Source: DAOPZC01 sp035353175
GTDB lineage: Bacteria > Verrucomicrobiota > Kiritimatiellia > RFP12 > UBA1067
Length of the DNA stretch: 64,000 nucleotides
Direction: 5' to 3'
Assembly (NCBI GenBank): GCA_035353175.1
Contig: DAOPZC010000016.1
Coordinates: 1 to 64,000, forward strand
Both the position numbers and the translations under genes were made by a program. Shown here one piece after another: positions 8,001 to 16,642 of this stretch (positions are counted from its first letter, which is position 1; every line of letters starts with the position of its first letter). Below the pieces are notes generated by a model. It saw only the letters and a program-made list of their open reading frames with translations, searched no databases and was not told where the DNA came from.

Positions 8001-9556
8001 AGCTTGTCCGCGGCGGCGATCTCGCGGCCGTCGCAGAAAACGCGCAGCCCCTTTCCCTTGCCGTACCGCTCGCCGCTTTTGTCGTAGAGAATGGTCAGCT
8101 CGCAGCCATGGTAGCGGATCCGGTCCAAACAGAAATAGCTCCACGCATCGGCCGGCACCAGCGGATTCACCTCCACCACATCGTCGGCGCGCGGACGCAG
8201 ACCGATCAGGCCGCTGATCACCAGGTCGCAGAAGGTCGAATGGTTGTAGTCTTTGCCGCGTTCGGGAATTTTGGCGCCGCCGCGGTTCAGCATCGTGCGC
8301 GAGATCCAGTCGCCGTTGGTCGGGTTCTGCACCTCGTCGATCCACGGCACGACGCGGCCGTCGCCCAAGCGGATCTGATGCGACCGGGCATAGCCGCGCA
8401 ACAGCTCAAAATAGTCCTTCGTCGCGATCACCTCCTGCGGGCTGCCGTTCAGCAGATTCGCCAAGCCGGTGAGGGTAACGGCGGTCGCGAAAGGCCACAC
8501 GGGGCCGTCCCATTTGCATTCGTGGCCCGTGTACGAGACAGAGAACTTCGGATGGCGCTGCTCCGCCGTGGTCAGCCCGTACGGCGCGCGAAAGCCCTGC
8601 GGATCCATGGCCAACCGCCAGGCGGCCGCGTAGGCCGGATCGGGCAGATTGAAATACCACGGGGTGTATCCGTGCAACTCGCGCACATCCGACAGCTTTT
8701 CGGTGCCGCGCGGAATGACTTCAAAGAACTGCGCGTCGGCGTTCCAAAGCCTTTCCTGCACCGCTTTTTTAATCGCGGCCGCCTTCCCGCGATAATCGCG
8801 GGCGACCTCCGGTTCCCCGGCAAGCTCCGCGATCCGCGCGATCGCCAACGCGTCGCCGTACTGATAGCTGTTGAGGGTGGCGCGATACCCCTGCTTCTTG
8901 GGATGCAGGCCGCCGCTGATCGAGCACTCCATCCCGTCCCGGTCGTCCATCTGCCAATACAGGCCGTTCGCATCGCGATGGGTTTGCCCCCATGCCTCAT
9001 AGTTCGCGATCAGCTCCGGCAGCAACCGCTTGGGCCGCTCGAAATCGCCGGAGACGCAGGCGAGCTGCCAAACCGCATCGGCGGCCCAGAAGCTGTAGCG
9101 GCGCGGATCGCCGCCCTTGCCGAACCAGAACGCCTCGTAGTCGCGCAGGTACTGCGGGTCGCGCAGCCAGCGGCCCTCATAAAGGTGATGCCCCGCCGCG
9201 CAGCTGATCGTATTGAATTTTCCGGCCCACGGCACGTCCGGCAGGAATTCGTCGACAACCCAGCCCTCCGGCGTCGGCTTGATGTGTTTCCGGTAACTCC
9301 ACCAGCGGAAATAATACGTGCGCTGGATCTCCTCATCCGGACAATCGAGCAGCGGCATGTTCTCTTCCAGAAACGCCCACGCCTGAGCATTCGAGACCGC
9401 GCCGCGGTAGAGCTCGTTGTCGTCCCGGTTGAACGCATCCACATAGCGTTTGAAGTCATCGGCCTTCAAAACCGGCCCGTCGGCTTCATTCCCGACCGCG
9501 ACCGACGCCGCCAAGGCACAGGCGGCCATGACCGCACGTGAAAGACACACGCTCAT
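5015..9556 (-). CDS. Four-domain exported glycosidase: MGH1-like, GH43/32-like propeller, LamG, GH50-like
   Basis: This 1,513-residue protein has a signal peptide (MSVCLSRAVMAACALAASVA) and GGAGG seven bases before the ATG. Four modules follow. Residues about 30-510 form an (alpha/alpha)6 glycosidase resembling the mannosylglycerate hydrolase MGH1/GH63 group (CKWDGPVWPFATAVTLTG; NGDWISRTML). About 530-830 is a five-bladed-propeller-like region with repeated YRMWLS/YHLWYTGQ/FRMWYSGG/YLMFYIG motifs, as in GH43/GH32/GH130-type enzymes. About 845-1050 is a LamG/concanavalin domain (LVGRWSFDGCDGKTVKDLSG). About 1100-1495 is a clan GH-A domain like GH50 beta-agarases (RWWLIDPEGCRFYHVGINTV), with Glu1254 (ENEIQC) and Glu1389 (LFTEWY) as likely acid/base and nucleophile. 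The protein ends in a short Cys-rich tail. Substrate is unknown; three different catalytic-type modules on one chain suggest concerted attack on a complex glycan. Confidence 0.85.
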   Translation of the reverse strand: MSVCLSRAVMAACALAASVAVGNEADGPVLKADDFKRYVDAFNRDDNELYRGAVSNAQAWAFLEENMPLLDCPDEEIQRTYYFRWWSYRKHIKPTPEGWVVDEFLPDVPWAGKFNTISCAAGHHLYEGRWLRDPQYLRDYEAFWFGKGGDPRRYSFWAADAVWQLACVSGDFERPKRLLPELIANYEAWGQTHRDANGLYWQMDDRDGMECSISGGLHPKKQGYRATLNSYQYGDALAIARIAELAGEPEVARDYRGKAAAIKKAVQERLWNADAQFFEVIPRGTEKLSDVRELHGYTPWYFNLPDPAYAAAWRLAMDPQGFRAPYGLTTAEQRHPKFSVSYTGHECKWDGPVWPFATAVTLTGLANLLNGSPQEVIATKDYFELLRGYARSHQIRLGDGRVVPWIDEVQNPTNGDWISRTMLNRGGAKIPERGKDYNHSTFCDLVISGLIGLRPRADDVVEVNPLVPADAWSYFCLDRIRYHGCELTILYDKSGERYGKGKGLRVFCDGREIAAADKLTRVTGTLQPAPETTGGWKKAEGNPVMGGKYGTCFDIAVLREGGKYRMWLSWRPKKSIALVESTDGIHWSEPPQIVLGPRQETGWEDDINRPVVVKRADGYHLWYTGQAKGKSRIGYATSPDGVTWTRKSDQPVLVADAAWEQPSVMCPHVLWDEGAKQFRMWYSGGNNYEPDAIGAATSADGLSWTKHEANPIFRPDPANPWEKERVTACQVEKRGEGYLMFYIGFRDIHHAQIGVARSKDGITGWQRHPANPIVRPGYLKWDHDACYKPYALFDGAKWLLWYNGRHGKVEQIGAVIHEGEDLGFGQADDVGLVGRWSFDGCDGKTVKDLSGAGNDGEIAFGELRKEAGTTSLELDGLDGQVRVVPKAPFALGTNITSVLWLRTSRVRNNTVLFGIPNAKPEWTTPVFGMYVSGKRVVYGQYGDKRAPKALIESRSELPLNRWTCLAATSDGETQRLYIDGKLEAEQKQRAALGFNGQPLLMGAGLGGKPALKGRLGELRLYSRALTADEIRALFEAGRPAYGAESPVTSVSRDGTVIVETHGSNPETSGPWREQPTRLLEKLDGYAASGDRAKLNKYGGSLDLPREKATGFFRTQKIGGRWWLIDPEGCRFYHVGINTVCEPRDVKKKFGSPEQWAEKVTTQFRDAGFNGLGNGSSGRLQKVEQPLIWVRRHNFLFAFAREKGLVEAASGTQGFPNRCMPVFHPEFPAFCEAYGTALAATANDPTLLGIMTENEIQCPVDLLDRYLAADVTNPDLKPGHDAALAWLTAKKGAADLKGVTRRDRYEFIAYAFERYYRIVTPIVRKHDPNHLYLGSRINYSEGEFDNPWFWKMLAPYHDVVSVNYYGRWGVQAEELGDWAKWADRPILFTEWYAKAMDAVPPLANTHGAGWVVHTQEDRARYYQHFALSALETKSVVGWHFFKYLDDPPESKALDNLGGANKGMFDVYGQPYRPVLDRARAVNREVYPLIGFFDARHPCFTDQACICMPDCLTVH
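5021..5035 (-). repeat. Short hairpin at the end of the four-domain glycosidase gene
   Basis: GACTGT and ACAGTC flank three bases, giving a 6-bp stem inside the last codons of the glycosidase and just before the ribosome site of the GH101-like gene. It may mask or process the intercistronic junction; it lacks a T-run and is not a terminator. Confidence 0.3.
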
Positions 9557-9650
9557 TCCGTTTCCTCCCCCTTTTCCGCCGGAAGCAAACCAATCCGCTC
9601 AACCGGAATCGGCTCAAACCCCGCGACTTTCCGCCAAACCCCCTTGACAT

Positions 9651-9698
9651 AAAAAAAGGCGTACGCCACCGCTTTGTCGCGATGTGCTGTACGCCTTT
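9651..9698 (-). terminator. Rho-independent terminator after the first GH10 gene
   Basis: On the minus strand AAAGGCGTAC pairs with GTACGCCTTT (10-bp stem) and is followed by a run of seven Ts. It begins 15 bp past the stop codon of the GH10 gene at 9713 and separates that gene from the downstream four-domain glycosidase. Confidence 0.8.
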
Positions 9699-9712
9699 GA
9701 TGATAGCCCAAG

Positions 9713-11221
9713 CTACTTGCTGCCGTCCAGATGAACGTCCGCATGCCGCACTTGGCCAGCGGCATCCGTCCACGTGAGGCGGTATTTCCCCTTGAAGCCG
9801 CGGAATTTCACGCTGCCGTCATCGCCGGCTTTCACGGTCGCCGTCGTCTTCCACTCTTTGTTGATCAGGTCGTTCATGGCGAAGTAGGCCGGCTTCGGCT
9901 TCATGTCGCGCGAGAACAGGCCCGAGACCGACGGCTCGCCCGGCGCGCCGCAGTCATCCACCACATTCCACCAGGTGATGCCCATCATGGGCTTGACGCT
10001 GAACCAGAGACGGTAGAGATTGCGCGTGATGACAGCCTGAATGGCTTGGCCGCGCTCATCGTTGTTCGGCGCGGTGATCGTGATCTCGCTCAGATGGATC
10101 GGCAACCCCGCCTGGGCAAGAAGCGCCATTTTGGACCAGACCTTCTCCGGCGTCTCAGGCGCTCCCGGCTTTCCCGCGGCGATGTCCAGACAGGTCTGCG
10201 GATTGAAAAGGTGCATCTGGGAGCCCATGATGTCGATCTTGCAGCCGCGCGACAACAGGTCTTTCACCTGATCGACATACGCCTGCCCGTTCTGATAATC
10301 GTTGATGTTCAGCTTGGCTTCCTTCGGGAACACGCTGTCCGCAATCTTGAAAGATTGGTAGGTGTAATCGCCGGGCATGACACCGTAATGGCTCTTGCAG
10401 ATACCGTCGCCGGGGATCATCCGGCCCAGGCCGAAGTCCGTCGCGCTCTCGTTGACCACGTCCCAGCTGTGGAAGCGGCCCTTGTAATAGCGCGCGATCT
10501 CCGCGATCCGGTCGGCCATGAGCCGGTTGATCGTCCGCGCGTACTCCGGCGCGAGCGCCTCGATCTCGGCGGGCGTCTTTTTGTAGAGCGCATCGCGCAG
10601 CTTCGCATCACAGCCGTCCTTGTTGACCGGCTCCATCGCGCGGATGCACTCCGGCGCCTTAGCCGTCACCCACTCCGGCCACTGCCATTTGCGGTTGCCC
10701 CACGTGAGCGTGTGGCCATGCAGGCGGATGCCCTTGGACTCGCAGAAAGCGACCACCGGATCGGATGCGGGGCGGCGCCAGTGCGGTTCGTTCTTCGGAT
10801 CCTGACAGGCGTTCCAGTATGCGGCGGTGTCCCGCTGCTCGGCCTTGAAACGGGGCTTTCCCTCCTCCAACTCGAACTTCTTCCAGTAGAACGCGATCGT
10901 GGCCGAGTTGAAGAGCGTGCCGAACAGCTCCTTGTATCGGGCGTTGTACTCGTCCTTCCCGAGCTGATCGAAATTGAAGATGTGCGCGCCGAAAATGAAA
11001 TCGTGCGAGAGCTGTTCGACGTTCACGTCCGTTCCGGCCTTCAGCCCTTCCGGCTTGAAGACGCCGTCCGCCTTGCGGTTCTGCTCGATGTCGCGGTCGA
11101 TCCGCGCCTGCACCTCCGGGTTCCAGAGTTTCCAGTAGGCCTCGCTCATCACCGGATTCTGCTCCGCGCCGTAAGCCATCACCCCCGCCACCCCCACCAG
11201 TCCAATCAGCACCGTCTTCAT
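9713..11221 (-). CDS. Endo-1,4-beta-xylanase, GH10
   Basis: The product (502 residues) hydrolyses internal beta-1,4-xylosidic bonds. The ATG at 11221 is chosen over upstream in-frame starts because AAGGAG lies seven bases before it and a clean signal peptide follows (MKTVLIGLVGVAGVMAYGA). GH10 signatures are complete: HGHTLTWGN at about 168-176, WDVVNES with acid/base Glu258, and IHLSEITI with nucleophile Glu379. A small C-terminal beta-sandwich (from about 420) may be a binding or linker domain. Its promoter region contains regulatory site A, and a terminator follows the stop, so it is probably monocistronic. A second GH10 is encoded at 19287-20669 and is clearly related (both share the FNFDQLG and TLFNxATIAFYWK segments). 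Confidence 0.95.
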   Translation of the reverse strand: MKTVLIGLVGVAGVMAYGAEQNPVMSEAYWKLWNPEVQARIDRDIEQNRKADGVFKPEGLKAGTDVNVEQLSHDFIFGAHIFNFDQLGKDEYNARYKELFGTLFNSATIAFYWKKFELEEGKPRFKAEQRDTAAYWNACQDPKNEPHWRRPASDPVVAFCESKGIRLHGHTLTWGNRKWQWPEWVTAKAPECIRAMEPVNKDGCDAKLRDALYKKTPAEIEALAPEYARTINRLMADRIAEIARYYKGRFHSWDVVNESATDFGLGRMIPGDGICKSHYGVMPGDYTYQSFKIADSVFPKEAKLNINDYQNGQAYVDQVKDLLSRGCKIDIMGSQMHLFNPQTCLDIAAGKPGAPETPEKVWSKMALLAQAGLPIHLSEITITAPNNDERGQAIQAVITRNLYRLWFSVKPMMGITWWNVVDDCGAPGEPSVSGLFSRDMKPKPAYFAMNDLINKEWKTTATVKAGDDGSVKFRGFKGKYRLTWTDAAGQVRHADVHLDGSK

Positions 11222-11299
11222 ACGTTCTCTCCTTTTCGCCTCAGAACCCAGGCGGGCAACAACTTCAAAGTCCCGCACATTCCCCACTCGTTATGTTCC

Positions 11300-11305
11300 A
11301 CTATA
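11300..11305 (-). promoter_or_regulatory. -10 box of the first GH10 gene
   Basis: TATAGT on the minus strand, 29 bp downstream of regulatory site A. The -35 region that would sit between them is poor, as expected of an activator-dependent promoter. It predicts a leader of about 70 nt before the ATG at 11221. Confidence 0.55.
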
Positions 11306-11333
11306 CGTGATTTTCCGCAAACAAAACCAGAGG

Positions 11334-11367
11334 CTTTTGCGCAAAATTATTGTCAATCTTGCGCAAG
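11334..11367 (-). promoter_or_regulatory. Regulatory site A: paired TTTTGCGCA boxes upstream of GH10
   Basis: TTTTGCGCA at 11335-11343 and TCTTGCGCA at 11357-11365, 22 bp apart (two helical turns). The left copy is a perfect 12-bp palindrome TTTTGCGCAAAA. Near-identical paired boxes occur at 15294, 22115 and 44777, each next to a glycosidase or surface-protein gene. The XylR-like regulator encoded at 15369-16550 is the obvious candidate binder; this is inference from proximity and spacing. Confidence 0.75.
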
Positions 11368-11421
11368 CCGCCCGCTGCCGAAAGAACCGACCGACCGGGC
11401 TTGCGTCCCCGTGTCACCCGC

Positions 11422-14400
11422 TTATTGAACCGAGAGCAAGGTGCCGCCCCGGAACACGTTCAGCGTCAGAAGGCCGCCGCTGACCCGGAACCTCGCCACG
11501 CCGTGCTCCGGCATCGGCGCGACCGTCCAGCCCGCAAAACCGGCCGGTGCCGACAGCGTTGCCGCCTCGATCAGCGTGAGTTTGCCCATGCCGAACCCCT
11601 CCGGCAACACCACCGTCCCCGTCTCCCCCAGCGTCACAGTACCATCGACATGCAGGACGTCTTGTGCTGAACCGGCGACCATCCCCGCGCCGTTTCCGAA
11701 AACCATGTTCCCGGCGATCGACCCCGCGCCGCCGAGCCGGCCGCCGTCCAGCACAGCCACCTCAACGCGGCCCGTCGCGGCGCCGCTGACCAGCAAGGCA
11801 GCATTGGACACCGTCACGGAACCGGCGAAACTGTTCGTCCCCGCCAACGTCAGCGCCGCGCCGTCGCAAACGGCAAGGTCGCCATTGCCGGACAGCGCGC
11901 CGTCAAAGCGGCTCGTCCCCCCCGCCACCGTCAATACGCCGCCGCCGAGCCGCACTTCGCCGGAACCGGTCAGCGCCGCCACGCGCTGCGCGGCGTTACC
12001 CGCGTCGAAGACCGCTGTGGCCGCCACGTCGACCGTACCGCTGGGCGAGAGGATGTCCGGACGGCCGCGCAGCGTCTCCAGAAGCTCTGCGCGCGATAGG
12101 GCACAGTCATAGACCGTCACCTCGTCGATCAACCCCTGAAACCAGTCGTTAGGCGCGTTGGGCTTGTAGCCGATAGAGAACGTGCCGGGGTCGACCGTCT
12201 GCCCGGTCACGCGATTCGCCGCGACGCGCGCGCCGTCGACGTAGAACGAGCGCAACCCGCCCGGCCCCACCACCGCCGCGACGTGATGCCAGCCCTCGTC
12301 GCGGTCGCCCTGGTCGAAGGTGATCAATTTATCCGCGCCGATGTAACCCACGCCGTCCACCAGGCGGAAGATGGCGTACCCGCTTCCGTTATCCGCGAGG
12401 CGGAACAGGTGACATCCCTTGCGCCCACCCACGATCTTCCCCCAAAACACCATGCAGCCTTCCTTGTTCGAACCGGTGACCGGATTCACCCAGGCCGTGA
12501 TCGTGACGGGCGCGTTGCCCGTCGGCAGCGCTTCGGGGAAAACGCTGTTCGTCCAGTTGAGATACCCCTGCACCCATTGGTTGTTCTCGCGCACGGACAG
12601 ATCCAGCGCCTGGCCGATCTTTCCCGAGGCAGAGGCGACACGCCCCGTTGCGGAGAGGTGATAGCCGTGCGGACCGGAATCTTTGCCGAGGTCCGCCGCG
12701 TCTTCGAAACGATACTGCGCAACCACGCGGCCGGTCAGGCGCGACCCCCACGGCACGGTGAAGACGCCGGTCACGATGTCGGAAATTTCCGCTTCGCCCA
12801 ACGCACGGTTGAAGATCATCACCTCGTCCAGCAGCCCGTCATAGAAGTTGGCCGTACTGTACGCCGTGCCGCCCAGCCAGAAACGGTTTCCGACGACCGT
12901 CAGATCGGAGGAGTTTACGTACGTGCCCGCCGGCAGGCCGTTAAAGTACACGCGGCGTTCGCGCGTCGCGCCGTCATAGGTGCAGACAATGTGATGCCAG
13001 CCGCCGTCCGGCGCATCGCCCGCCAGATCGTACCCGGCGTTCGCCGTCCAGTTGTTGCCCATGTTCGAGGTCATGATATTGGTGGACGAGTTGAACCGGA
13101 ACATAGCCGTGCTGCGGTCGTCAATATTCCCCTTGCCCCAATACACCGGCGCGCCCGCCGCGTTGCCGCCCGCCTTCAGGTTGCACCAGACCGCGATGGT
13201 GTACGACACGTTGCCGGTCGGCACCGTGGCGGGAAACACCGCGGCGTAGAGATGGTCTTTCTCAGCCGCCGTGAACGAGGCCGCGCCGCCGAAGAGGCCC
13301 GGCGCATACGCCGGCGCGTTGGACGCGGACAGATCGTAGCCATGGCCGCTGCTGTCCTTGCCGAGATTCGCCGCATCGTCGAACCGGTAATACGCCTGTA
13401 GGCCGGACGGCAGCCGGTTCGCCAGCGCCAGCGTGCCTTCGGCGATCCCGACCGCGCCGGTGGCATCGACCCGTCCGCCGAGGGTGAGCGTCGTGCCCGC
13501 TCCACGTTTGACGAGCCGTCCGTCGCCGGAAACGGAACCGTCAAGCCGCCCGCCGCCGGTCACGGTCAGCACCGTGTCGCCCGTCAACTCGACGCCCCCG
13601 ACCGCTCCCGCGCCGACGAGCGACGCGAGCGTCTGGTCGCCGGCGACACTCAGCTTCCCGTTGTAGGCGATCTCGACCTGCGCGGTTTCCGGCAGCAGGT
13701 CCGCCGGCGCCTTTTCGGACGGCGGCTGTCCGGCGAGCCGCAGAGCCGCGAGCTGCCCGTACTCCAACGCGCCCTGCGCGATAAACACGTCGTCCAAAAA
13801 CCCTTTGAACGTGGTTTCCGTGATGCCTTTGCCCAGCACGAAGTTGCCCGCCTCAACAGCCAGCGGCGTGTACAGACTATTGCCGTCAACCGTTTCGCCG
13901 TCGATATAGTACTGATACCGCAGTCCGTGATACACGATGGCGACATGGTGCCATGCGCCGTCCATCAGTCCCGGCGCGAAAGAAATCTCGCGGTTGTTGC
14001 CATAATTCGTGTGCATCAGCGGTTTGGCGGAGGAGGGCGTGTTGAGCCGCATCATGTTCAACCGGTAATATTGCGACACCCCCCACGCATAGATCCCCGC
14101 GGTGCTGTTCACGTCCGCCGCCGGCTTGAACCAGAACGCGACGGTGAACGGCATGTCGAAACGGGGAGCCCGGCGACGGCGCCGCCGTTCGGCCCGGCGA
14201 GACAGGCCCCTGCGCCGTCCAGCGCGAGCACGCTGCCGCGCTCCGGATCGTCCGCCAGCCACTGCGTCTGCGTGCCGGACTGAACAAGATGGTTGGCGCG
14301 CGGCCCCGAGTCCTTGCCGACCTGCGCCGGATCGTCGAACCGCCACCAGCCCGCGACGTTCACGCCGATGCCGAGATTCAGGCCCCCGTTTTCCAGGCGC

Positions 14401-15152
14401 ACCGACGAGACCTGCTGCGTGCCCGCAAAGGTCTGCGTGCTGCCGCGGGCGAACACCAGCGCGCCGTTGACGAACGTCCCGCCGAAAGACCGCGTGACCG
14501 CCTCACCGCCGAGGGTGAGCGTGTGTCCGTTGAGCGCGACGGTCGGCTGCGGCAGGCAGCGCGTTTCGAGACCGCCGACCTGCGCGTTCGCCTCCAGCAC
14601 CAGCGCGGCAGAGGACGACGCGAAAACCACGGGGCTATAGGCCAGCATCGCGCCGTTGGTCAGCAACAGCGTGCCGCCCGACAGCCGCGTGATGCCGGCA
14701 AAGGTGTTCGTCGCAGAAAGCCGGAGCGACCCCGCCCCGGTCTTGGCGATGCCGTTATACACACCCGTGATCGGTGCGGCAAGATTCAGCGTGCCGCCGT
14801 CGACGCGGATCTCGCCATGCAGGTCAACCGGGAAAGACGGGGCATTCGCCAGCCCCAACGTGCCGCCCGCCACCGTCCAAACGGCATCGGGGAGATTCGG
14901 AAACAGCATCACGCCACAGAACGTGCTGTTTGTGAGCGTCACCGTCTGCCCCGATCCCAGCGCGGTGAAATCCGCGACATCACCGCCCCCGGCACTTGTC
15001 CCTGACGTGGCCGGAACAAATCCGTCCTGCCAGTTGGCCGGTTCGGCCCAATATCCGCCGGACACGTTCGTCCAAACCCCGGTCGTCGCCTGCGCCGCCA
15101 ACACCAAACTCAGCCAAGCCGCGCCGAAACATCTCACTGTATTCTGTGCCAT
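11422..15152 (-). CDS. LamG/autotransporter-repeat surface protein, interrupted by a -1 frameshift
   Basis: Two overlapping frames encode one protein. The 5' part starts at ATG 15152 (AGGA six bases upstream; signal MAQNTVRCFGAAWLSLVLAA) and is collinear with the 3' part ending at 11422. The reading frame changes within the run of four Cs (minus strand) at 14163-14166. Adding one C restores AGLPRFDMPFTVAFW and makes the length divisible by three (about 1,243 residues). Residues about 60-265 carry autotransporter-associated beta-strand repeats (NTFAGITRLSGGTLLLTNG). Three LamG modules start at about 275, 575 and 815 (each WRF/YRFDDA..GKDS), and more beta repeats fill the C-terminus. There is no outer-membrane barrel. 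The last residues, VFRGGTLLSVQ, match the end of the LamG protein at 29076-32960. It may be a sequencing error or a genuine null allele. Confidence 0.8.
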
Positions 15153-15254
15153 GATTGTTCCTGTCCTACACTGACCACGATTGTCCTGCCAAAGAACCAC
15201 CCAGGATGCCGGCGCCGCGAACCGATTCACATCACACCGTATCCTGAACATTTG

Positions 15255-15260
15255 CTTATA
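15255..15260 (-). promoter_or_regulatory. Candidate -10 box of the frameshifted LamG gene
   Basis: TATAAG on the minus strand, 34 bp from the nearer box of site B and about 100 bp upstream of the ATG at 15152. The spacing is 5-6 bp longer than at the other sites, so assignment is uncertain. Confidence 0.35.
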
Positions 15261-15293
15261 CGTTAGCGCTTCTCTGAATTCAGCGACTAGGGG

Positions 15294-15325
15294 CTTTTAC
15301 GCAAAATAATTCTTTGTTTTGCGCA
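15294..15325. promoter_or_regulatory. Regulatory site B between the LamG gene and the xylR-like gene
   Basis: TTTTACGCA at 15295-15303 and TTTTGCGCA at 15317-15325, 22 bp apart. It lies in the divergent region. The right box ends 7 bp before a TTGACA -35 element (15333-15338) of the regulator gene, so the site could serve both the surface-protein gene and autoregulation. Confidence 0.75.
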
Positions 15326-15332
15326 CGTTCGA

Positions 15333-15362
15333 TTGACATCCCCCCCCGCAATCCGCGACACT
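15333..15362 (+). promoter_or_regulatory. Promoter of the xylR-like gene, leaderless
   Basis: A perfect TTGACA at 15333-15338 is followed 18 bp later by GACACT (15357-15362), a weak -10 box. The ATG at 15369 begins six bases after it, where transcription should start, and there is no ribosome site. A TTG start at 15333 would overlap the -35 box and is rejected. Confidence 0.5.
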
Positions 15363-15368
15363 GGTGCC

Positions 15369-16550
15369 ATGTCCCGTACGCTGACAAAAACGCCGCAGGT
15401 CGCCGTGCTGCTGCCCACTTCCGTAAAAGTGTGCCGCGACATGCGGCGCGGCATCCTGCAATACGTCCACCGACACGGCCCCTGGGGCCTGCATATCCTC
15501 GAAGGGCGCCAGGGCGAGCAAAAGCTCATCCGCATGAAAGAATGGGGCTGCACCGGCATCATCGGCCGGCTCTACACGCCCGAGCTGGTCGAGGCCGCCC
15601 TGCACACCGACGTGCCGATCATCATCATGGACCCCGCGCCGGAGCTCATCGCCCCCGGCCAGCCGCTGGCCCGCCACAGCATCGTCCGCAGCGACACGGC
15701 CGCCGTGGGAGCGATGGCCGCCGAGTTTTTCCTGGAACGCAAGTTCGTGAACTTCGCCTATGTCGGCGAGGTGCACGGCCTGGAGTGGTCCGTGAGGCGG
15801 GGACAAGCCTTTGCCGACGCGCTCGACAAGGCGGGCTTCGCCTGCGCGGTCTACGGGGCGCTGCCCAAAGCGGAGCAGGAGGATGCCGGCATTGAACGCG
15901 ACCGCCTTTGCGCCTGGCTCAAGGCGCTGCCCAAACCGGTCGCCCTGCTGGCCGCCATGGACAACCGCGGCCGCCAAATCCTCGACGCCTGCGCCTGGGC
16001 CCAGCTTTCCGTGCCGCGCGATGTCGCCGTCTTGAGCGTCGACAACGACGAGGACCTGTGCGAAACAACAACGCCGCCCATGTCGAGCATCCTGTTCGAT
16101 GCCGAGCGCGCCTGCTACGAGGCGGCGCATCACCTGGACGAACTGATGCGCCGGGCCACCCGCAAACGGCGCGTCATCACCTATGGCCCTTCCCATGTGG
16201 TGGCGCGCCATTCCACAGAAACCACCCAGATCACCGACATCGTGGTGGTGCAGGCCCTCGAGTTCATCGCGCTCAACGCCTGTTCCGGGATCGGCGTGCC
16301 GGACGTGGTGCGCCACATCTGCGCGTCGCGCCGGCTCGCGGAGCAGCGCTTCCGCCAAGAGCTGGGACACACCATCCTCGACGAGATCCGGCGCGTGCGC
16401 CTGGAGCGCGTCTGCAAGCATCTGAAAGAGACCAACCTGCCGATCGGCGAGATCGCCCGCGCCTGCGGCTTCGACTCGGAGAGCCACCTCGGCACCGTTT
16501 TCCGCAAACAGTTCGGCTGCACCATGCGCGAATACCGCAAGAAGCGCTAG
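15369..16550 (+). CDS. XylR-like transcriptional regulator (LacI-type sensor plus AraC-type HTH)
   Basis: The 393-residue product combines a periplasmic-binding-protein-like sugar-sensing domain (about 10-270; VAVLLPTSVKVCRDMRRGIL, then SVDNDEDLCETTTPPMSSI) with a C-terminal AraC-type double helix-turn-helix (about 285-390; LPIGEIARACGFDSESHLGTVFRKQFGCTMREYR). This is the architecture of E. coli XylR, which senses D-xylose and activates transcription from paired direct-repeat boxes. The start at 15369 is chosen because earlier in-frame codons overlap the -35 promoter element. It is divergent from the LamG gene, with regulatory site B between them. By context it probably senses xylose or a related sugar and controls the four paired-box promoters in the window; this link is inferred. 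Confidence 0.9.
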   Translation: MSRTLTKTPQVAVLLPTSVKVCRDMRRGILQYVHRHGPWGLHILEGRQGEQKLIRMKEWGCTGIIGRLYTPELVEAALHTDVPIIIMDPAPELIAPGQPLARHSIVRSDTAAVGAMAAEFFLERKFVNFAYVGEVHGLEWSVRRGQAFADALDKAGFACAVYGALPKAEQEDAGIERDRLCAWLKALPKPVALLAAMDNRGRQILDACAWAQLSVPRDVAVLSVDNDEDLCETTTPPMSSILFDAERACYEAAHHLDELMRRATRKRRVITYGPSHVVARHSTETTQITDIVVVQALEFIALNACSGIGVPDVVRHICASRRLAEQRFRQELGHTILDEIRRVRLERVCKHLKETNLPIGEIARACGFDSESHLGTVFRKQFGCTMREYRKKR

Positions 16551-16586
16551 ACCGGATGAACTGAATGCGTGGCTGTTGTCCCTAAC

Positions 16587-16621
16587 AAGGTAGGGCGGTT
16601 TCTCCGAAACCGCCGCCTGCG
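16587..16621. repeat. Palindromic repeat element (intergenic copy), possible bidirectional terminator
   Basis: The 35-bp unit contains arms GGCGGTTTC and GAAACCGCC around TCC, a 9-bp perfect stem. It lies between the converging ends of the regulator gene (16550) and the GH5-like gene (16643). A second copy, 32 of 35 bases identical in inverted orientation, lies inside the coding region at 17189-17223. Confidence 0.8.
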
Positions 16622-16642
16622 AAGAGCCTGCCACAGGGCGGG

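Noticed and set aside
9644..9649. TTGACA on the plus strand as a promoter
   Set aside because: It reads straight into the terminator stem of the GH10 gene and has no plus-strand gene downstream.
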